The notes beneath the pieces were generated by a model. That model was not told the origin of the DNA, ran no database searches, and saw only the letters and a program-made list of their open reading frames with translations. Of a stretch of 64,000 bases of DNA, positions 34,884-43,944 are shown piece by piece. The position numbers were made by a program, and so were the translations under genes. Numbering within the stretch: the stretch's first letter is position 1; every line of letters starts with the position of its first letter. The DNA is from Methylobacterium sp. J-048 (GTDB lineage: Bacteria; Pseudomonadota; Alphaproteobacteria; Rhizobiales; Beijerinckiaceae), in contig NZ_JAKSYL010000287.1 in the NCBI RefSeq assembly GCF_022829515.1, positions 1 through 64,000 of the forward strand, in the 5' to 3' direction.

Positions 34884-36469
34884 GCGTCGAGCCTCAGGAA
34901 GCGGGTCGGCGTGGCGTTGCGGACGTTCGGCGTGTAGCCGTGCAGCCGCGGCGCGATCAGCGCCTTCGAGCGGTAATGCATCAGCGGGATCCAGGGCAGC
35001 TCGCGCAGCGCGATGGTCTCGGCGTCGTAGAGCAGGTCGGCGCGGCGGCCGAGGTCGCGCTCAGAGGCGGCTTTGGCCAGGAGCGCGTCATAGGCCGCGT
35101 CAGACCAGCGGCCGGCGTTCAATCCATCGTTGCCGCTCTGGAGCAGAAACAAGAAATTCTGCGGGTCGGAATAGTCGGCGATCCAGGCGTAGCGGGCGAC
35201 ATCGAAGGCGCCGCCGTCGCGCAGATAGGCGAAATGCGTCTTGGCGTCGGTGTAGACGAACCGGGTCTCGATCCCGAGATCGCGCCACATCTCGGCGACC
35301 GCCACCGCGTTGTTGCGGTTGTTGTCGCTGACGTTGAACCGGTATTCCACGGTGAGCGGCCGGCCCGGGCCGAACCCCGCCTCGGCCAGCAGGCGGCGCG
35401 CCTCCGCCTCGTGGTCGATCGGCAGGCCCTGCCGGCCTTCCGTCTCGGGGGGCGTGCGATAGTTGTCGATGCCCGGCGGGCACAGGGAATAGGCCGGGCT
35501 CATGGTGCCGCCGTAGAGCCCGTCGGCCAGGTATTCGCGGTCGATCAGCAGGGACAGGGCTTGGCGGACCCGCCGATCCGAGAACGGCGCCTTGCGGGTG
35601 TCGACCATCAGGGCTTCGAGGCCGAGCGAGGGTCCGAGAACCACCTGCGTGCCGAAGCGGCGGCGCAGGTCGACGATCTGGTCGACCGGGAGCTGGGACA
35701 GCGAGTCGAGTTCCCCGGCGGCGTAGCGGCGCACCGCCGCCGACAGGTCCGAGATCGGCAGGAAGGCGACGCGCCGGATCGGGATCGGGCCGGCGTCGGG
35801 ATGGTGCGGATTGACCTCCAGGGTGATCGCGCCGCCCGGCACCCGATCGATCAGCCGATAGGGGCCGTTGGTCACGAAGTTGCCCGGGCGGGTGAAGGAG
35901 TCGCCGTAGCGCTCCACCGAGGCCCGGTGCACCGGCAGGGCGGTCTGGTGGGTCAGGAGTTCGAGGAAGTAGGGCGTCGGCTGTTCGAGGGTGATTGTGA
36001 ACGCGAGCGGACCTTCCGCGGTGACCCCGAGGGCATCGCCGGCGCTCTCGCCGCGGTTGAAAGCCGCCGCGCCGCGAATCGGAGACAGGATCTCGGCGTA
36101 TTTCGCGCCCGTGGCCGGGGCGAGCATGCGGCGGAACGCGTAGACGAAATCCTCCGCGGTCACCGGCTCGCCGTTCGACCATTTGCCGTCCGGGCGCAAT
36201 GCGAAGCGGAAGGTCAGGCCGTCATCCGAGGCGGTCCAGGCGCGGGCGGCGCCCGGAATGATGGCCCCGTAATTGTCGTAAGTGAGGAGGCCGTCGAACA
36301 GGTCGCGCAGGATATGCGCCTCCGCCACCGAGGAGGAGCGGTGCGGATCGAGCGTCTCCGGGTCCGCATCGTTGCCGCGCCGGTAGAGCCCGGATTCGCC
36401 GGCGCGAGCTGGTCGCACGGCCGCGAGGGCGGCGGCGCCGGCCAGCCACGCGCGCCGGCGGATCGCCAT
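34880..36469 (-). CDS. Peptide-type ABC substrate-binding protein (OppA/MppA family)
   Basis: A 529-residue periplasmic binding protein, family 5. Signal peptide: RRRAWLAGAAALAAVRPARA, with three arginines before a short hydrophobic run and an A-R-A cleavage-like site. The mature region has DPETLDPHRS, a WSNGEPVTAEDFVYAFRR block and NGPYRL, all family features. Members bind oligopeptides, murein tripeptide or opines. Two bases separate it from the HbpS/GlcG-like gene. Ligand is not assigned. Confidence 0.9.
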   Translation of the reverse strand: MAIRRRAWLAGAAALAAVRPARAGESGLYRRGNDADPETLDPHRSSSVAEAHILRDLFDGLLTYDNYGAIIPGAARAWTASDDGLTFRFALRPDGKWSNGEPVTAEDFVYAFRRMLAPATGAKYAEILSPIRGAAAFNRGESAGDALGVTAEGPLAFTITLEQPTPYFLELLTHQTALPVHRASVERYGDSFTRPGNFVTNGPYRLIDRVPGGAITLEVNPHHPDAGPIPIRRVAFLPISDLSAAVRRYAAGELDSLSQLPVDQIVDLRRRFGTQVVLGPSLGLEALMVDTRKAPFSDRRVRQALSLLIDREYLADGLYGGTMSPAYSLCPPGIDNYRTPPETEGRQGLPIDHEAEARRLLAEAGFGPGRPLTVEYRFNVSDNNRNNAVAVAEMWRDLGIETRFVYTDAKTHFAYLRDGGAFDVARYAWIADYSDPQNFLFLLQSGNDGLNAGRWSDAAYDALLAKAASERDLGRRADLLYDAETIALRELPWIPLMHYRSKALIAPRLHGYTPNVRNATPTRFLRLDA

Positions 36470-36471
36470 GA

Positions 36472-36909
36472 TCAGGCGCCGGTCTCGGGCACCAGGCCGA
36501 CGGCTTCGATGCCCGCCACCGCACAGATCTCGTCGTTGTCGGAGGTGTCGCCGGAGATGCCGACCGCACCGAGCAACCGGCCCTCTCGGGAGCGGATCAG
36601 CACGCCGCCCGCCACCGGCACCAGCGCGGCGGGGCCGGCGACATGGCTCACCGCCGCCACGAAATAGGGCTGCGCCTCGGCCCGGGTGTGGATTGCCCGG
36701 GAACCGAGACCGAGCGCCAGGGCGCCGTTGGCCTTGCCGCTGGCGATCTCGGCCCGGCGCAGGGACGTGCCGTCCTCGACCGCGACGGATTTGAGCGCGC
36801 CGCGGGCATCGTATACCACGACGGCCATCGGCTTCAGACCGCGCGTGCGGGCTTCGCGCAGGGCGGTGTCCACGATGCTGCGGGCGGCCTCGAGCGTCAG
36901 GTCGATCAT
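36472..36909 (-). CDS. HbpS/GlcG-like protein (DUF336)
   Basis: A 145-residue single-domain protein. Family features: LTLEAARSIVDTALREA at the N-terminus and GGVLIRSREGRLLGAVGISG near 101-120. Relatives include haem-binding HbpS, GlcG of glycolate loci and PduO C-domains, many acting as haem or cobalamin binding or small-molecule accessory proteins. It has no signal peptide. It precedes the OppA gene by two bases, so it should be made with the importer. Its role there is not known to me. Confidence 0.8.
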   Translation of the reverse strand: MIDLTLEAARSIVDTALREARTRGLKPMAVVVYDARGALKSVAVEDGTSLRRAEIASGKANGALALGLGSRAIHTRAEAQPYFVAAVSHVAGPAALVPVAGGVLIRSREGRLLGAVGISGDTSDNDEICAVAGIEAVGLVPETGA

Positions 36910-37000
36910 CGGATTCCACGGTCTGTCGCCGCTCCGGGCGGCGGCCTTACACTTAGAGGATCGGGATGGGACCGGTCCACCATGTGGGGAAGCCGGGGCC

Positions 37001-38428
37001 TCAACCGGCGCGCAGGAGCCGGCCGAGCAGCGTGCCGGCCCGATCGATCGTCTCGGATGTCAGCGACGAATACCCCACCACGATACCGGTTTCGCGCCGC
37101 TCCGCGCCATGCAGGGCGGCGGTTTGCAGGATCAGCCCGTTGTGGCGACAGTTGTCCTCGAAACGCGCCGCGTCCAGCCCATCGGGCAGGCGTAGGAAGA
37201 AATGGAAGCCGCCATGCGCCCCGAGCACGCCGAGCGGGCCGCCATAGCCCTGTCGAATCGCCTCCAGGCTCTGGGCGCACTTGTCCTTGTAGACCCGCTC
37301 CATGCGGCGGATGTGCTGCGCGAAATGGCCCTCGGCGATGAACCGGGACAGGATGCCCTGGTCCAGGGTGCCGTTGCCCCGCCCGGTATCGGCCCGCAGG
37401 GTGCGCATGCGGGCGCGGATCGCCCGCGGCACGACCATGTAGCCGATCCGCAGCGTCGGAAATAAGCTCTTGTTGAAGCTCCCGGCATGGATGATCCGGT
37501 CCGCGGCATCCATGGCCTTGAACGCCGGAACCCGGATCGGCTCGAAGACGAATTCCCCGTCGTAATCGTCCTCGACGATGTAGGCGTCGCGCCGCGCGGC
37601 CCATGCCAGCATCCGGGTTCGCCGATCGAGCGACAGCCGGACGCCGAGCGGGGATTGGTGCGACGGGGTGAGGAGGCACAGCGTCGCCTCCGGGGCGATC
37701 GCCTCGGCGATCTCGACCTGGAAGCCGTCGGTATCCACCGGGACCGGGACGGCCGTGAGACCGTGTGACCGGATCAGGGCCTCGGCCCCGGCATAGCCCG
37801 GCGACTCGGTCCAGACGCGATCGCCGGGCCGGGCGAGACAGCGCAGGCATAGATCCAGGCTGTGCCGGGTTCCGGTGGTGATGAGGATGTCGTCGGGATC
37901 GCAGCGGATGCCCCGGGCGAAGCCGAGATAGCGTGCCACCTGAACTCTGAGTTCCTCCGAGCCGGCCGGGTCCGGGTCGTAGAAGAATTGCGTGTCGGCC
38001 TCCGACAGGACGCGCTGCGCCAGCCTCTTCCAGACGCCGATCGGGAACTGCGTGACGTCGGTCTCCCGGGCGATGAACGGCCGCTCGGGATTCACCCGGA
38101 TCCAGCCGGATTCGGTTTTTGCGCGCGGCGGCGCGCCCTCGGCACCATCGGGCTGGGGATCGACGGCGCCCGCGCGCACATAGGTCCCCGATCCGGGCGC
38201 GGATTCCAGCAGGCCCTCACCCTGTAGTTCCTCGTAAGCCGCGCTCACGAGGCCGCGGCTGACGCCCCATTGTCCGGCTAGGTCGCGGGTGCTCGGCACC
38301 CGGCTGCCCGGCACCACCCGGCCCTCGCGGATGGCGACGCGCAGGGCCTCGACCACCCAGCGCGCCTTGGCCCGCTCGGGTGGGGCGACCGGCATGCCGA
38401 GCGGCAGCGTCCTTGTTCGGCGCGCCAT
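37001..38428 (-). CDS. MocR/PdxR-type regulator (GntR HTH fused to aminotransferase fold)
   Basis: A 475-residue regulator. The GntR winged helix is at residues 25-90 (VPSTRDLAGQWGVSRGL), then a type I aminotransferase-like domain (115-470) with DDYDGEF (287-293) and the PLP lysine Lys320 in SFNKSLFPTLRIGY. MocR proteins sense PLP and an amino compound. The usual SFSK is SFNK here, with the lysine kept. It lies about 90 bases upstream of the HbpS/importer unit on the same strand, and could regulate that unit or the divergent AEC carrier. Confidence 0.9.
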   Translation of the reverse strand: MARRTRTLPLGMPVAPPERAKARWVVEALRVAIREGRVVPGSRVPSTRDLAGQWGVSRGLVSAAYEELQGEGLLESAPGSGTYVRAGAVDPQPDGAEGAPPRAKTESGWIRVNPERPFIARETDVTQFPIGVWKRLAQRVLSEADTQFFYDPDPAGSEELRVQVARYLGFARGIRCDPDDILITTGTRHSLDLCLRCLARPGDRVWTESPGYAGAEALIRSHGLTAVPVPVDTDGFQVEIAEAIAPEATLCLLTPSHQSPLGVRLSLDRRTRMLAWAARRDAYIVEDDYDGEFVFEPIRVPAFKAMDAADRIIHAGSFNKSLFPTLRIGYMVVPRAIRARMRTLRADTGRGNGTLDQGILSRFIAEGHFAQHIRRMERVYKDKCAQSLEAIRQGYGGPLGVLGAHGGFHFFLRLPDGLDAARFEDNCRHNGLILQTAALHGAERRETGIVVGYSSLTSETIDRAGTLLGRLLRAG

Positions 38429-38737
38429 CGCGAACCTCAGAGGCTGACGCGAAGTGGCTCGGTCACGAGCCGCGATTGTGGATCTTCAGTTCGCATGTCC
38501 AGGTGATCTACGGTTCTTTCGTTGCGGCCGCCAACGTCCTGAATCCGCATCCGTCCCGATACGAATTCGATCTCGGCAGATGTTTTCAAAATCTTTCTGC
38601 GCATGACTCGAGTTTTAGAACGAGAAACGTCGCTTTGTCGGCCATAGCATTGGCTAATAATTTGATCTACTTATAATTTTGACTAAATAAAAGTAATTAA
38701 ATCGGTCAATCGAAAAAATTGAGGTGGATGGAAACCG
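38429..38737. other. Divergent intergenic region, MocR / AEC carrier
   Basis: About 310 bases without a gene. The right third (38570-38735) is strikingly A+T-rich for this genome and holds the likely promoter of the AEC carrier (separate entry). The left part shows nothing recognisable. Confidence 0.6.
38650..38677 (+). promoter_or_regulatory. Sigma-70-like promoter before the AEC carrier
   Basis: TTGGCT (38650-38655) and TATAAT (38672-38677) with a 16-base spacer, in A+T-rich DNA. Start of transcription would be near 38684, leaving a leader of about 55 bases before the carrier's ATG, which has GAGGTGG upstream. Confidence 0.5.
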
Positions 38738-39679
38738 ATGTACGCAGCCATGCACTTGGCCGGTGATCTCATGACGCGGATGGCGCCGGCCTACGGCGCC
38801 ATCGCCGCTGGGTTCTGTGTCGGACGCCTGTCGGGTCGCGACTGGCTCCGACACCTCTCCAGCCTGCTGATGTACGTCCTGATCCCGCTGGTCGTGTTCA
38901 AGAACGCCCTGGCACTGAAGTTTGGCGCGGCGATCGGCAACGTCGCCCTGTCGATGGCCTTCAGCACGGTGATGGTGCTGTGCGCCGCGCTGATCGTGCC
39001 GCGGTGCAAGACCGATGTTCCCCGCCGGCTGGCGTTCTGCGCGTTCAGCTACACCAATATCGGCTGGTTCGGGGTCCCGACCGGCCTGGCGCTGTTCGGC
39101 CCCGACAGCCTGCCGATCCTGATCATGGCCTATGTCGGCGGGCTGATCTTCGGCAACACCGTTGGGTTCTATTGCGTGGCGCGGGATCGGTTCTCGGTCA
39201 GGACGAGCCTGTGGAAGGTCGCCACCACCCCGGCGCTGTATGCCTTCGGTGCCGGGCTTGCCGGTCAGGCCCTCGGGTTCCGCGACCTGCTGCCCCCCGG
39301 CACGGAGGCGCCGTTCCAGATGGTGACCCTGCTAATGTCGGGCTGCGGGATGATGGTGGTCGGGCTGGGGGCCAGCCAGGTCCGCTTCACCGCCGCCGCG
39401 ATCCGGGGGACGCTGCAACTAGTGATCTGGCGCCACGTCGCATCGGTCGGCGCGATCGCGGCCGTCATCGGCCTGTTCGCCCTCGTCGGAGTGCCGGTCG
39501 CAACGGAGAACCTAAATACGGTGCGACTCCTCGGCCTGCTGCCGGTGGCGGGCAATGTCGTGGTCTTCGCCGCGCAGCTGCGCAGCGATGTGGCGGCGGC
39601 GTCCCTGATCGTCGCGCTCTCGACGGCGGTCTCGACGCTGACCGTCCTGTGCTGGGGCGTGTTTCTCCACGGCGCGTAG
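38738..39679 (+). CDS. AEC-family transporter (auxin efflux carrier-like)
   Basis: A 313-residue membrane protein with about ten helices in two halves, the AEC layout. Family features: YVLIPLVVFKNAL near 42-54 and SYTNIGWFGVPTGLALFG at 104-121, with a conserved Asn in the crossing region. Bacterial AEC proteins export or import organic acids, for example malonate or malate. It is divergent from the MocR regulator. Substrate and direction are not assigned. An alternative start lies four codons downstream. Confidence 0.85.
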   Translation: MYAAMHLAGDLMTRMAPAYGAIAAGFCVGRLSGRDWLRHLSSLLMYVLIPLVVFKNALALKFGAAIGNVALSMAFSTVMVLCAALIVPRCKTDVPRRLAFCAFSYTNIGWFGVPTGLALFGPDSLPILIMAYVGGLIFGNTVGFYCVARDRFSVRTSLWKVATTPALYAFGAGLAGQALGFRDLLPPGTEAPFQMVTLLMSGCGMMVVGLGASQVRFTAAAIRGTLQLVIWRHVASVGAIAAVIGLFALVGVPVATENLNTVRLLGLLPVAGNVVVFAAQLRSDVAAASLIVALSTAVSTLTVLCWGVFLHGA

Positions 39680-39780
39680 CCGGCTTCGATGGCTTGGATC
39701 GCGCCGCCCCCGGCCGAACGTGATTCGGGACGCGGCCGCAGAGCGATGTTTCCGGCTTGTGTCCCGCGCCGACGGGCGGC

Positions 39781-40791
39781 ATGTGTCGGCGCCGCCTGCG
39801 GGCGATCAGGGGGGATGAGCGGATTTTGTCTCAGACAGGCGTGCGCGGTATCGCGGTCGGGCGGGACGGCTGGCTGTTCTGGATCGGCCGCAAGAACGAC
39901 CTGGTCGATCTCTACACCGAGTCCGCGGCGACCCGCCGCCTGCTCCGCCGCTGGGTGCGGCTGGTCGAGGCCCGCGTCCGCCGGGCGAAAGCGCTGGGCG
40001 CGACCTACGTCCACGCGATCGTGCCGGAAAAGATCGCGATCCATGCCGACACGCTCGACCGGCCGTTCCCGAACCTGAACGACCCGCCCGGCGCGCGGCT
40101 CGGCCGGCTCCTGGCGGAAACCGAGGCAGAACGGGTCGACCTGTACGAGCCCCTGCGTGCGGCGCGGGCCGAGGGGCCGGTCTACCTGCAAACCGACACG
40201 CACTGGAACCATCGCGGCTATATCGCCGCCTACCGAGCGCTGTGCGCCGCGCTCGGGATCGCCCCGGCCGCCCATGTGGTCGCGGCGACCGGGCATATCG
40301 AGCACTTCGTGTTCGACCTCGGCGGCAAGCTCTCGCCGCCCGTGGATGAGGCCTATTTCGCCCACGATTTCCCGCGGCATGCGCAGCGCAGCGAGGCCAA
40401 CGCGCTGGTGCATCTGCGTGAGACCGGCCGGGTCGCCGGCCGGGGCGGTTTTTTCGTCGGGTCGCGCGCCGTGATGCACAATCCCGAGGCCGCCGATCCC
40501 CGACGCATCGTGCTGTTCGGCGATTCCTACGTGTTCGACCAGGGACCGCGGCTCACCGCGATGCTGGCCGAGAGTTTTTGCGAGGTCCACGCGATCTGGT
40601 CCGCCGAGATCGATTGGGCCTACGTCGCCGCGGTGAAGCCCGACCTCGTGGTCTACGAGATCGCCGAGCGGTTCCTGCGGCGCGTGCCGACGGACCGGTT
40701 TTCGGTCGATGCTTTCGCGGAAAGCCGGGTCCGGCGGGAATTGAAGCCCCACCTCATCGACCGGCTGCGCCGCCTCCTGCACCTGCGCTGA
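39781..40791 (+). CDS. AlgX/AlgJ-like SGNH-type acyltransferase/hydrolase
   Basis: A 336-residue protein resembling the SGNH domain of alginate O-acetyltransferases. Catalytic features: Asp139 and His141 in TDTHWNHRGY, and Ser249 in LFGDSYVFDQG. No signal peptide is visible from this start, which is odd for a periplasmic acetyltransferase. A TTG eight codons upstream and a TTG near 39825 preceded by a G-rich stretch are alternatives. No alginate or cellulose genes lie beside it. It may act on a surface polysaccharide with the WcbI-like gene 2 kb away; this is speculation. Confidence 0.7.
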   Translation: MCRRRLRAIRGDERILSQTGVRGIAVGRDGWLFWIGRKNDLVDLYTESAATRRLLRRWVRLVEARVRRAKALGATYVHAIVPEKIAIHADTLDRPFPNLNDPPGARLGRLLAETEAERVDLYEPLRAARAEGPVYLQTDTHWNHRGYIAAYRALCAALGIAPAAHVVAATGHIEHFVFDLGGKLSPPVDEAYFAHDFPRHAQRSEANALVHLRETGRVAGRGGFFVGSRAVMHNPEAADPRRIVLFGDSYVFDQGPRLTAMLAESFCEVHAIWSAEIDWAYVAAVKPDLVVYEIAERFLRRVPTDRFSVDAFAESRVRRELKPHLIDRLRRLLHLR

Positions 40792-40873
40792 CGCGCTGGA
40801 AAACCGGCTTGCGCGTTGCCGCCCAGCCTTTCGCCCCTATCGTTCCGATAGAATCCCACATCCGGAACGCACC

Positions 40874-41608
40874 ATGGCCGACGCACAGCGCCCCTACGTC
40901 ATCTGCCACATGACCACTTCGGTGGACGGCCGGATCAAGGTCCGTCGCTGGAAGACCCTCGACGCCGACAGCCATTACGAGCGCGTCCACGGCGCACTGA
41001 ACGGCGATGCCTGGATGTGCGGGCGGGTGACCATGCAAGGCTACACCGACAGCGCCGACCCGCTGCCAGAACCGGTCCTCGACGATACGAGCCCAATCCC
41101 GCGGGAGGATCACGTGGCGAAACCCGGGGCCTCGGGCTACGCCGTGGCCCTCGACGCTCGCGGCCGCCTGGATTGGGGCGCCCGGAACGAGATCGAGGGC
41201 GACCACATCGTGGTCGTGCTGACGGAATCCGTGCCGGACGAGCACCTGAGGGCGCTGCGGGCCGGCGGCCAATCCTACCTGTTTGCCGGCGAGAAGACGG
41301 TCGATTTCGCGCTGGCGGTGACCAAGCTGCGCGCGCTGTTCGGGATCGAGCGGCTCCTGGTCGAGGGCGGCGGCCACATCAACGGCTCGATGCTGAAAGC
41401 CGGCGTGATCGATGAGCTGAGCCTGCTGCTCGCTCCGGCGGTCGACGGCGTGTCCGGCACGCCGGCCCTATTCGACTTCGCCGGGGAGGAGGAAGACTCG
41501 ATGGGTAGCCGGTGCAAGCTGGAGCTGACGTCCTGCGAGCCGTTATCGGGCGGCGTCGTCTGGCTGCGCTACCGCATCACGCCGGTGGCCGAGGCGGGGC
41601 CCAGGTGA
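40874..41608 (+). CDS. RibD C-terminal-type reductase (dihydrofolate-reductase fold)
   Basis: A 244-residue reductase. Family features: VICHMTTSVDGRIKV at 8-22, GDAWMCGRVTMQGY around 44-57 and LLVEGGGHINGSML near 159-172, the last forming the NADPH site. Homologues include pyrimidine-dione reductase of riboflavin synthesis and stand-alone reductases of unknown substrate; there is no RibD deaminase domain and no other rib gene here, so it is probably not the housekeeping enzyme. Its end overlaps the convergent hydrolase gene by 32 bases. Confidence 0.82.
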   Translation: MADAQRPYVICHMTTSVDGRIKVRRWKTLDADSHYERVHGALNGDAWMCGRVTMQGYTDSADPLPEPVLDDTSPIPREDHVAKPGASGYAVALDARGRLDWGARNEIEGDHIVVVLTESVPDEHLRALRAGGQSYLFAGEKTVDFALAVTKLRALFGIERLLVEGGGHINGSMLKAGVIDELSLLLAPAVDGVSGTPALFDFAGEEEDSMGSRCKLELTSCEPLSGGVVWLRYRITPVAEAGPR

Positions 41609-42611
41609 GATCCGCCAGGAAGGCGTCGTAATCGGCCGTCATGTCGTCGATCCGCTCGAAATGCGGGAAGGCGCCGGTCGGCAGGCTGACCACGCGCCAG
41701 TTCGGCCGGCCGGCGACCCGGGGCGCCAGCCGGTAATCGACGAAGTCGCCGCGTCGTCCGTGCACCATCCAGACCGGCAGGCGCAGCTCTTCGTAGAGCC
41801 GCGTCGTATCGGTCGGGAACAGGTGGCCGGCGATGAAGCAATAGGGGGCGTGCTCGGCGCCCGGCTGATGCGCCGAGGCATAGTCATACGCGAACAGGCC
41901 CTCGTCGATGTCCTTTGAGCCGAACGTCTTTTGCAGGAAGAAGCGCATGCTCGGACGCGAGGCAAGCGCGTCGAACAGAGGCCGGCCGAACGGTTTTCGA
42001 TCCAGAAGATCACGCACAATATCCCGACCGCGGTGGCCGTCCGGCGGTCCTTCGCCGGAGAGCCGTGCGTCGAAGCCTGTCGGGCTGATCAGGCCGACGC
42101 TGCGGTAATCGTCGGGCCGCTCGAGGGCCGCACGGGCGAGGTAGGAGCACGACAGCGACAGCGCCATGGCGTCGATTGCCCCGTCCCGGTGCCGGCGGCG
42201 GATCTCGGCCACGGCCGCGTTGATCGCCTCCACCATCAAGCGAGGCGTGTAGCGGCGGCGCGAGCGTTCGGAGAACCCGAAGCCCGGCAGGTCGAGGGCG
42301 TAGACCGGACGGGACTTGCGGTAATGCTTGTAGAGGGGGCGAACCTCGTAGGCATTCGCGGCGGCGTTGATCGAATGGATCAGCAGGAGCGGCACGCCCT
42401 CCACATCGTTCGACCCGTAGAACGAGACCACACCGGCGCGGTCCGTCGAGATCCGCTCCTGCCGGCCGGGCAGGGCCGGCGGCAGATCCATCTGCCGGTT
42501 CACGGCAAATCGGCTCCAGCCGACGAGGCTCGCCGCGGAGCCGAGAAACGTCAGGACCGCCGCGATCCCGTAGGATCCGGCGCGACCCTGCTTGTGCGGC
42601 TCACGACTCAT
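41577..42611 (-). CDS. Alpha/beta hydrolase with atypical nucleophile elbow
   Basis: A 344-residue protein. After a hydrophobic N-terminal anchor (residues 13-33) comes an alpha/beta-hydrolase fold: LLLIHSINAAANAYE (oxyanion region), YALDLPGFGFSER, then the nucleophile at Ser154 in SLSCS where GxSxG is usual, acid Asp289 (HGRRGDF) and His317. All catalytic positions can be proposed, but both elbow glycines are serines. A GGGGAG site supports the ATG at 42611. It may be a membrane-tethered esterase or lipase-like enzyme. Confidence 0.78.
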   Translation of the reverse strand: MSREPHKQGRAGSYGIAAVLTFLGSAASLVGWSRFAVNRQMDLPPALPGRQERISTDRAGVVSFYGSNDVEGVPLLLIHSINAAANAYEVRPLYKHYRKSRPVYALDLPGFGFSERSRRRYTPRLMVEAINAAVAEIRRRHRDGAIDAMALSLSCSYLARAALERPDDYRSVGLISPTGFDARLSGEGPPDGHRGRDIVRDLLDRKPFGRPLFDALASRPSMRFFLQKTFGSKDIDEGLFAYDYASAHQPGAEHAPYCFIAGHLFPTDTTRLYEELRLPVWMVHGRRGDFVDYRLAPRVAGRPNWRVVSLPTGAFPHFERIDDMTADYDAFLADLTWAPPRPPA

Positions 42612-42685
42612 CAGGCTCCCCAACCTCAGTAGGCCCCGGCCCGGACTGCGCGGTGCGCCGGTAGAGGGGAGACAGTGCCGTCGTT

Positions 42686-43750
42686 TCAGGATGCGTGGCC
42701 GGCCAGGCTGCCCGCGGCGACCGCCGGGGTGCGTCCGGCCGGCCGGATCGGGCTGATGTCCCGGCCCGCGGCCTCGCGGAAGAAGTCCACGGTGGCCGGA
42801 TCGTTGCGCCAGCCCTGAACGCGCTGCGAGACCAGAGCCTCGCGCGGGCGTCGATCGTAATTCGCGTAGGCCGCGGCCACGAATTCCGCCCGCGTCATCG
42901 TGCGGGGGGGGCCCGAGCGGCGCGTCTCCGCCTTGAAGAACAGAGCGCTGCCGGGAATGCCGTAATGCGCGGCGATCTCAGGGTAGACCGGCCAGCTGCC
43001 TTGGCCGCCGAGGTCGTCGGGCACGAACGCGTCGAGGTCGCACTCGGGATAGGCGACGCCTGACTTAGTGAGCAGCCCGCGGGCGAGGTCGGCCACGACA
43101 TAGAGCTTGGTGTGGTTGATCGAGTGCATGAAGCACCCGCGACGTGCCCAGCGTGTGAGGTGGGTATCGAGATCGTACTCCGCCTGGGCGCCTAGGCCGC
43201 GCAGGTAGGACACGGATTCGTTCCAGAGGTCGAAATAGCCCAGCCGCTCGAACACCGGCTCGGCGAACAGGCGCAAAGCCTGCGCCTGTGAAAAACCCGC
43301 CAGGTAGGCGTAGAGCGTGATCGCCGAGTGCGAATGTCCCATCGGGCCGGAGATCAGGCCGTTCAGCGAGACGGCATCCTGCACGCCGACATGGATCAAG
43401 TCGGGATGGTAGGCGCCGAACACGATGGTCGGGATCAGCCGAACCTTGGGGTGGGTTCGAAACCGGTCGATCGTGCCGCCATCCTTGAAGCGCGGCAGGT
43501 AGATGCTGGAATAGACATGGTCGTAGCCGTCGGCATGCGCCATCAGGTCGACGAGCTTCGGGAAACGGCGGGTCGCCGTGAAGGCCGAGACGAAATCGAC
43601 CTGCGCGTCCGGCAGCAGGAAGCGCAGCACCTTGGCCATCGAGCCGGCCTGGCACACGCCAACCACGAGGATACGGGGCGAGCCCGTTCGCTTCTTCCCG
43701 ATCTGCGCGAGCCGGTGCCGCACGCGCCAGAGGCTATCGACCGTCAACAT
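42686..43750 (-). CDS. WcbI-like putative polysaccharide-modifying protein
   Basis: A 354-residue soluble protein. The N-terminal strand-loop VVGVCQAGSMAKVLRFL (29-45) resembles the VVGNCQ motif of WcbI-family proteins, which are linked to capsule biosynthesis and bind CoA. The rest has no domain I recognise; GPMGHSHSAITLYAYLAGF and HSINHTKLYVVADLARG look conserved and histidine-rich. Asn of GNCQ is Val here. Function is tentative. It faces the ACS carrier across a 194-bp region. Confidence 0.55.
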   Translation of the reverse strand: MLTVDSLWRVRHRLAQIGKKRTGSPRILVVGVCQAGSMAKVLRFLLPDAQVDFVSAFTATRRFPKLVDLMAHADGYDHVYSSIYLPRFKDGGTIDRFRTHPKVRLIPTIVFGAYHPDLIHVGVQDAVSLNGLISGPMGHSHSAITLYAYLAGFSQAQALRLFAEPVFERLGYFDLWNESVSYLRGLGAQAEYDLDTHLTRWARRGCFMHSINHTKLYVVADLARGLLTKSGVAYPECDLDAFVPDDLGGQGSWPVYPEIAAHYGIPGSALFFKAETRRSGPPRTMTRAEFVAAAYANYDRRPREALVSQRVQGWRNDPATVDFFREAAGRDISPIRPAGRTPAVAAGSLAGHAS

Positions 43751-43944
43751 GCGGCTTCTCTCGCATGTCCTCGGGCCGCGGGCAAACCGGCCAGGCGGGG
43801 AGGCGGCGGCTATTCGCGCGTATCGCGCACGCGAAGGCGCGTCTGCTGGGCGGCTATGACAGTCGAGCGAAGTTGTCGGGCCCGGGACTGGTCGCCGGGC
43901 TGCCTATGATCCAAGCGGGGGCTGATCGAGCCCGGAGGATTGCG

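Noticed and set aside
36472-36909. Idea that the HbpS/GlcG-like gene marks a glycolate-oxidation operon
   Set aside because: No glcD, glcE or glcF gene is adjacent; the neighbours form a peptide-type importer.
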